DNA of 17,790 nt from Novosphingobium sp. (GTDB taxonomy: Bacteria > Pseudomonadota > Alphaproteobacteria > Sphingomonadales > Sphingomonadaceae). Under the pieces are notes generated by a model, which ran no database searches, was not told where the DNA came from, and saw nothing but the letters and a program-made list of their open reading frames with translations. The stretch lies in assembly GCA_028697875.1 (NCBI GenBank), contig JAQVEQ010000024.1:2231-20020 (forward strand), given 5' to 3'. Below are positions 14,745 through 17,790 of the stretch, piece by piece (positions within the stretch are counted from its first letter, which is position 1; each line of letters starts with the position of its first letter). The position numbers and the translations under genes are program-made.

Positions 14745-14769
14745 GCGGGGTGGGCCTGGCCCACCCCGC
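14745..14769. terminator. bidirectional terminator hairpin
   Basis: GCGGGGTGGGCC (14745-14756) and GGCCCACCCCGC (14758-14769) are perfectly complementary; the real loop would be CCTGG with a stem of about ten G+C-rich pairs. It fills the gap between the convergent OmpA-domain gene (stop 14739) and the VOC-like gene (stop 14771). No long T-run is present. Confidence 0.72.
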
Positions 14770-14770
14770 C

Positions 14771-15439
14771 TTACATTTCGGTCTTGGTCAGGATGTTGTC
14801 CGGATAGCCGGGGAACACGTAGTCGAACTCGATCACGACATCGTCGCCCAGCGGGCCCGAACAGAGCAGGTCGGTGCGCACGAAAGCCTGCACCCCGTTG
14901 CGCCCGTAGGTATGGCGGGTGACGTCGCGGTAGAGCGGCGAGGCGTCCAGCCGGGCATCGATATCGGGCGTCCCCGGCTTGGCCCGGTTCAGTACGATTT
15001 CGACATGACGGCCGAATTCCGGGTCGGCTTCCGCTTCCGCTTTCACGCGGGCGAAGGCTTCCTCGATCCTTTCGAGCGTGGGAATGAGGAAGCCGACGTG
15101 GAACCCGGCTTCCGGGTCCTGTGCCTCGCTCTTGCGGACCTTGGCGACGGCGGGATGTTCGTTTTCCGTCCCGATGCCGAGCGCTTCGTGGATCGAATCG
15201 TAAAGCCAGCGGTGGGCGCGGCGCAGCGGGGAAAGATAGACGATCCCGTCGCCGTTGTTGGTTGCGTCGGCGTCGACCAGGAAATGATAGAACACGCTGC
15301 CGTCGGGCAGGGGGATTTCCTCGCGCACCGAGAAGCCGAGCAGCTTGAACAGGCGCGCGGCCATCGGGCCGTATTCGTTCTTCGCGTAATGGATGGCGAC
15401 GTGGCCCAAAGTGGCGGGCGTGGCGGGGGTGTCGGTCAT
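14771..15439 (-). CDS. VOC (glyoxalase/dioxygenase-fold)-like protein
   Basis: This 222-residue protein is the last gene of the esterase-SDR operon. The N-terminal LGHVAIHYAKNEYGPMAARLFKLLGF has the strand-helix pattern of a vicinal-oxygen-chelate (VOC) module, with a possible metal-ligand His. A late strand, DDVVIEFDYVFPGYPDN, has a Glu where VOC enzymes often place a ligand. No exact subfamily is recognised, so glyoxalase, isomerase or dioxygenase-like roles are all open. The chosen ATG at 15439 abuts a GGAG with almost no spacing, which is unusual. The GTG at 15478 is an alternative that would add 13 residues including the EPHNVN-EPHNAN repeat. The gene starts 58 bases after the SDR stop and converges on the OmpA-domain gene. 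Confidence 0.6.
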   Translation of the reverse strand: MTDTPATPATLGHVAIHYAKNEYGPMAARLFKLLGFSVREEIPLPDGSVFYHFLVDADATNNGDGIVYLSPLRRAHRWLYDSIHEALGIGTENEHPAVAKVRKSEAQDPEAGFHVGFLIPTLERIEEAFARVKAEAEADPEFGRHVEIVLNRAKPGTPDIDARLDASPLYRDVTRHTYGRNGVQAFVRTDLLCSGPLGDDVVIEFDYVFPGYPDNILTKTEM

Positions 15440-15454
15440 CTCCGGGGCGTCCTC

Positions 15455-15490
15455 GTTGGCGTTGTGTGGCTCGTTCACGTTGTGTGGCTC
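15455..15490. repeat. 18-base tandem repeat, two copies
   Basis: GTTGGCGTTGTGTGGCTC (15455-15472) is followed directly by GTTCACGTTGTGTGGCTC (15473-15490); 16 of 18 positions agree. It lies between the SDR stop and the VOC-like start. If translation starts at GTG 15478 it partly encodes the hexapeptide repeat EPHNVN/EPHNAN at the N-terminus. Confidence 0.85.
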
Positions 15491-15497
15491 GGTGGCG

Positions 15498-16298
15498 TCA
15501 TTGGCGCTGCGAATGGATATTGCCGCCGTCGACCGTGAAATCGCTAGCGGTGATGTAGCTGGCCTCGTCCGAGAGGAGGAAACGGATGAGGCGCGCGACT
15601 TCCTCCGGCCGGCCATAGCGGCCCAGCATGATGCGCCGTTCGAACAGGCCGGGCCAGCGCTCTTTCGCGTCCGCCATGATCGGGGTGTCGATCTGGCCGG
15701 GCGATACGGAATTGATCCGGATGCCGTGCCGCGAAAGGTTGTCGGCCAGCGAACGGACGAGCGAGATCACCGCGCCTTTGGCGGCGGAATAGATCGGGAT
15801 CGCGCCATTGCCCAAGGTCGCGTTGATCGAGGCGAGGGCGACCACCGCGCTGCCCGGCTGTTCGCGCAAGTCGTCCATGAAGGCCTGGATGAGCAGGGGG
15901 ATCGCCCGCACGTGCAGGTCGATGCCCGAAGCCCAGCGTTCGGGCGTCAGCCCTTTCAGGCCGGTGACTTCGGACGTGCCCGCGGCATGGACGATCCCGC
16001 CGACGGGGCCGAGCGCGGTGCGGGTCGCCGTGGCGATGCGGGCGATGTCGTCCGTGCTGCGCAAGTCCGCCTGGAAGCCGAGCGCCATGGTGCCCGTTTC
16101 CTGCGTCATGTCGTTGGCCGCCGCCGCCGCTGCTTCTCCGTCGATGTCCCACAGGGCCACCGGGCGGCCGACGGCGGCAAGCGCCCAGCCGGTCGCAAGG
16201 CCGATGCCCGAGGCGCCGCCCGTAACCACGACGGCGGTACCGGGCGTGCCGAGCCGGGGGGCGAAGAGACTGGCGTGCTGGCCTGCCGTGCCGTTCAC
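15498..16298 (-). CDS. SDR-family NAD(P)-dependent oxidoreductase
   Basis: This 266-residue classical short-chain dehydrogenase is the second gene of the esterase operon. The cofactor loop TGGASGIG is at residues 26-33, with Asp51 after strand 2 (WDIDG) suggesting NAD preference. HAAG is at about 104-107 where most members have NNAG. The catalytic Ser157 lies in ASINA, and Tyr170 and Lys174 in YSAAK. The C-terminal VDGGNIHSQRQ is typical of the FabG-like group. GTG 16298 starts 13 bases after the esterase stop and follows AAGGGA; an earlier in-frame ATG at 16433 would add 45 arginine-rich residues inside the esterase gene and is rejected. It plausibly oxidises the alcohol released by the esterase. 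Confidence 0.9.
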   Translation of the reverse strand: MNGTAGQHASLFAPRLGTPGTAVVVTGGASGIGLATGWALAAVGRPVALWDIDGEAAAAAANDMTQETGTMALGFQADLRSTDDIARIATATRTALGPVGGIVHAAGTSEVTGLKGLTPERWASGIDLHVRAIPLLIQAFMDDLREQPGSAVVALASINATLGNGAIPIYSAAKGAVISLVRSLADNLSRHGIRINSVSPGQIDTPIMADAKERWPGLFERRIMLGRYGRPEEVARLIRFLLSDEASYITASDFTVDGGNIHSQRQ

Positions 16299-16311
16299 CG
16301 AACCTGTTCCC

Positions 16312-17277
16312 TTATCGCAATTCGCCGGCAAGGGCGGTGTGCGCGGGTTGCAGGTGCCGCGCGAGGAAGGCGGCGGCATCGTCGATCGCCTCCTGCGCGC
16401 CCTCGATCGCGCCGATCCATGAAACGAAGCCATGGACCATGCCGGGGTACCGCTTGATGACGGTCGGAACGCCTGCCTCGCTCAGGGTCCTGCCATAGAT
16501 TTCGGCATCGTCGCGCGAAGGGTCGGCCTCGGCCGTGCCGACGAAGGCCGGCGGCAGCCCGCGATGGGAGGCGGCGCGCTGGGGCGAGGCGAGCGGGTCG
16601 TGCTGCTCGCGCTCCGGGTCGGTCAGGTACTGGTGCCAGTAGTATTCGGTGTCGCTGCGCCGCAGGATCGGCCCGTCGGCATAGGCGATGGCGGATTCGG
16701 TATCGGCCGAAGGATAGTTGCAGGAGCCGTAGTAGAGGATCTGCGCGGCGATCCGCGGCCCCCCGGCATCGCGCGCCCGCAGCGCCACGCCCGCAGCGAG
16801 GACGGCTCCCGCGCTGTCGCCGGCCAGGGCCAGCCTGGCGGGATCGGCCTGGAGCTGCGCGGCGTTCTCCGCCGCCCACCGCACGGCATACCAGGCGTCC
16901 TCGGGCGCTGCCGGAAAAGGGTGCTCGGGGGCGAGGCGGTAATCGACGGAGACGAGGACCGCGCCTGCCGCATGGGCCAGCGCGCGGGCTATCATGTCCT
17001 GCGTGTCGAGGTCGCCCACGACCCATCCGCCGCCGTGGAAATAGACGATCAAGGGAAAGGGGCCGGTGCCTTCCGGGGTGTAGATCCGCACGTCGAGCGG
17101 GCCGCCCGGACCGGGCAGGGTGCGGTCTTCCACCTGAGCCAGCGGCACCGGATAGGGTCTCTTGCGGACGGAGTAGCTGCGGACCGTCGCCCGCAGTTCT
17201 TTCACCGGCACGGTCCCTGCCGGGGGGACGGCCGAAGATTGCGATGCGAGTGCTTCGAAGCGCGGATGCAGCGCCAT
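16312..17277 (-). CDS. alpha/beta hydrolase, HSL-type esterase (family IV)
   Basis: This 321-residue serine esterase is of the hormone-sensitive-lipase-like family IV. The oxyanion-hole motif HGGGW is at residues 81-85, and DYRLAPEHPFP at 112-122. The nucleophile Ser155 lies in GDSAG, the acid Asp252 in EADPSRDD, and the base His282 in GMVHGF. All catalytic residues are present and the length is normal. It cleaves short-chain carboxylic esters in the cytoplasm. The ATG at 17277 follows GGGAGAG by seven bases; an ATG nine codons upstream lacks such a site. It heads the minus-strand operon with an SDR and a VOC-like gene. Its promoter carries the shared palindrome at 17331-17346, tying it to the BVMO, whose ester product it could hydrolyse. 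Confidence 0.94.
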   Translation of the reverse strand: MALHPRFEALASQSSAVPPAGTVPVKELRATVRSYSVRKRPYPVPLAQVEDRTLPGPGGPLDVRIYTPEGTGPFPLIVYFHGGGWVVGDLDTQDMIARALAHAAGAVLVSVDYRLAPEHPFPAAPEDAWYAVRWAAENAAQLQADPARLALAGDSAGAVLAAGVALRARDAGGPRIAAQILYYGSCNYPSADTESAIAYADGPILRRSDTEYYWHQYLTDPEREQHDPLASPQRAASHRGLPPAFVGTAEADPSRDDAEIYGRTLSEAGVPTVIKRYPGMVHGFVSWIGAIEGAQEAIDDAAAFLARHLQPAHTALAGELR

Positions 17278-17330
17278 GCGGTTCTCTCCCGATTGCAGCC
17301 CCAATGTGCAGGATTGCGGGCGGTACGGCG

Positions 17331-17346
17331 TCGTCCGGTTGGACTA
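17331..17346. promoter_or_regulatory. putative operator, esterase operon promoter
   Basis: Read in the direction of the esterase gene, the site is TAGTCCAACCGGACGA. It has the same arms as the BVMO site at 4746-4761 with a different 4-base spacer. It is centred 61.5 bases upstream of the ATG at 17277, and a weak -10-like CACATT begins 23 bases downstream. The conserved arms with an unrelated spacer argue for protein binding at two half-sites. Confidence 0.64.
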
Positions 17347-17373
17347 GGCAATGCTCCCAATCGGTTACCCGGC

Positions 17374-17406
17374 AAAAAAACGGCTGCATCGCGAACGATG
17401 CAGCCG
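17374..17406 (-). terminator. rho-independent terminator of the TonB-receptor gene
   Basis: On the minus strand, CGGCTGCATCG and CGATGCAGCCG form a perfect 11-base stem with a TTCG loop, followed by seven T's (the A-run at 17374-17380 on the plus strand). It lies 38 bases after the receptor stop at 17444 and just upstream of the esterase promoter, so it insulates the esterase operon from the receptor transcript. Confidence 0.93.
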
Positions 17407-17443
17407 GGAAAGTCACCGGGCAGAATGACCGGTGGGAGGTTTT

Positions 17444-17790
17444 TCAGAAAGAGTAGCGGGCGCGGAAACCGTACATGCGCGGTTCGTTGTAGAACCCGGT
17501 GATGACGCCCAGGGAGTAGTAGTACGGTGTCCGCTGCTGGACGACGCGCTTGTTCGTCAGGTTGGTGACGAAGAAGTCGAGTTCCAGCGGCGTGCCTGCG
17601 ACCTCCTTGATCGAGGCGTCGAAGTTCCACAGCCCGTAGCCGCCCATGTAGTTGCCGGGCTGATCGGGGTCGTTGTAGCGCGACTTGCTCGAATAGGCGT
17701 ATCTGATGCGCGCCATGCCCTCGCCGACTTTGCCCAGGCTGGCCGCATAGGCGATGCTGCCGGAGAACTTGTACTTCGGCGAGTAGGGCA
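17444..17790 (-). CDS. TonB-dependent receptor, C-terminal fragment
   Basis: About 114 codons of the 3' end of a TonB-dependent outer-membrane receptor are visible; the 5' part lies beyond the window. The fragment begins PYSPKYKFSGSIAYA, typical of late barrel strands, continues with FDASIKEVAGTPLELDFFVTNLTNKRV, and ends MYGFRARYSF. The terminal Phe and alternating hydrophobic residues form the beta-barrel assembly signal of the last strand. Such receptors import scarce or bulky nutrients using TonB energy, and sphingomonads often place them beside catabolic genes. The ligand is unknown. The gene ends in a strong terminator at 17374-17406, so it is transcribed separately from the esterase operon. 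Whether its own promoter carries the shared palindrome cannot be seen. Confidence 0.9.
   Translation of the reverse strand, partial: PYSPKYKFSGSIAYAASLGKVGEGMARIRYAYSSKSRYNDPDQPGNYMGGYGLWNFDASIKEVAGTPLELDFFVTNLTNKRVVQQRTPYYYSLGVITGFYNEPRMYGFRARYSF

Overview
The window is high-GC, densely packed DNA that reads like a catabolic gene island from an alphaproteobacterium of the order Sphingomonadales, of Novosphingobium or Sphingobium type. This assignment is inferred from the gene mix: TonB-dependent receptor, P450cam-like P450, phytanoyl-CoA dioxygenase, several short-chain dehydrogenases (SDRs), SnoaL-like proteins and an NDP-forming acyl-CoA synthetase. No rRNA, tRNA, insertion sequence or CRISPR array was seen. 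The first 17 bases match the end of an Illumina TruSeq adapter, so the left edge is a contig end with adapter read-through and not genomic sequence.

Layout. 18-1045: the 3' end of a SnoaL-like gene overlapping an SDR, on the plus strand. 1025-2119: an NADPH-dependent MDR oxidoreductase, minus strand, overlapping the SDR tail to tail. 2385-3638: a P450cam-like cytochrome P450. 3699-4610 and 4822-6867: a phytanoyl-CoA dioxygenase-like gene and a Baeyer-Villiger monooxygenase (BVMO), divergent from one intergenic region. 7003-9178: two overlapping, paralogous LuxR-type regulators. 9310-12751: an operon of NDP-forming acyl-CoA synthetase, SnoaL-like protein and SDR. 12774-13863: an intergenic palindromic repeat, a lower-GC DUF4375-like gene and a stretch with no supported gene. 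13864-14739: an exported OmpA-domain protein. 14771-17277: a minus-strand operon of HSL-type esterase, SDR and VOC-like protein. 17444-17790: the C-terminal end of a TonB-dependent receptor.

The enzymes fit a logic of import (TonB receptor), hydroxylation (P450, phytanoyl-CoA dioxygenase), alcohol/ketone interconversion (SDRs), enone reduction (MDR), ketone to ester (BVMO), ester cleavage (esterase) and CoA activation of the acid (acyl-CoA synthetase). The substrate cannot be read from the sequence; a cyclic ketone, terpenoid, steroid-like or aryl ketone compound would fit.

The most interesting result is a shared palindrome, T(A/C)GTCC-N4-GGAC(G/T)A, found four times. Each copy is intergenic and each is centred 61-74 bases upstream of a start codon: the phytanoyl-CoA dioxygenase, the BVMO, the acyl-CoA synthetase operon and the esterase operon. 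This suggests a single local regulon of four transcription units. The two tandem LuxR proteins encoded in the middle are the obvious candidate regulators. A different inverted repeat sits at the same distance from the first LuxR gene.
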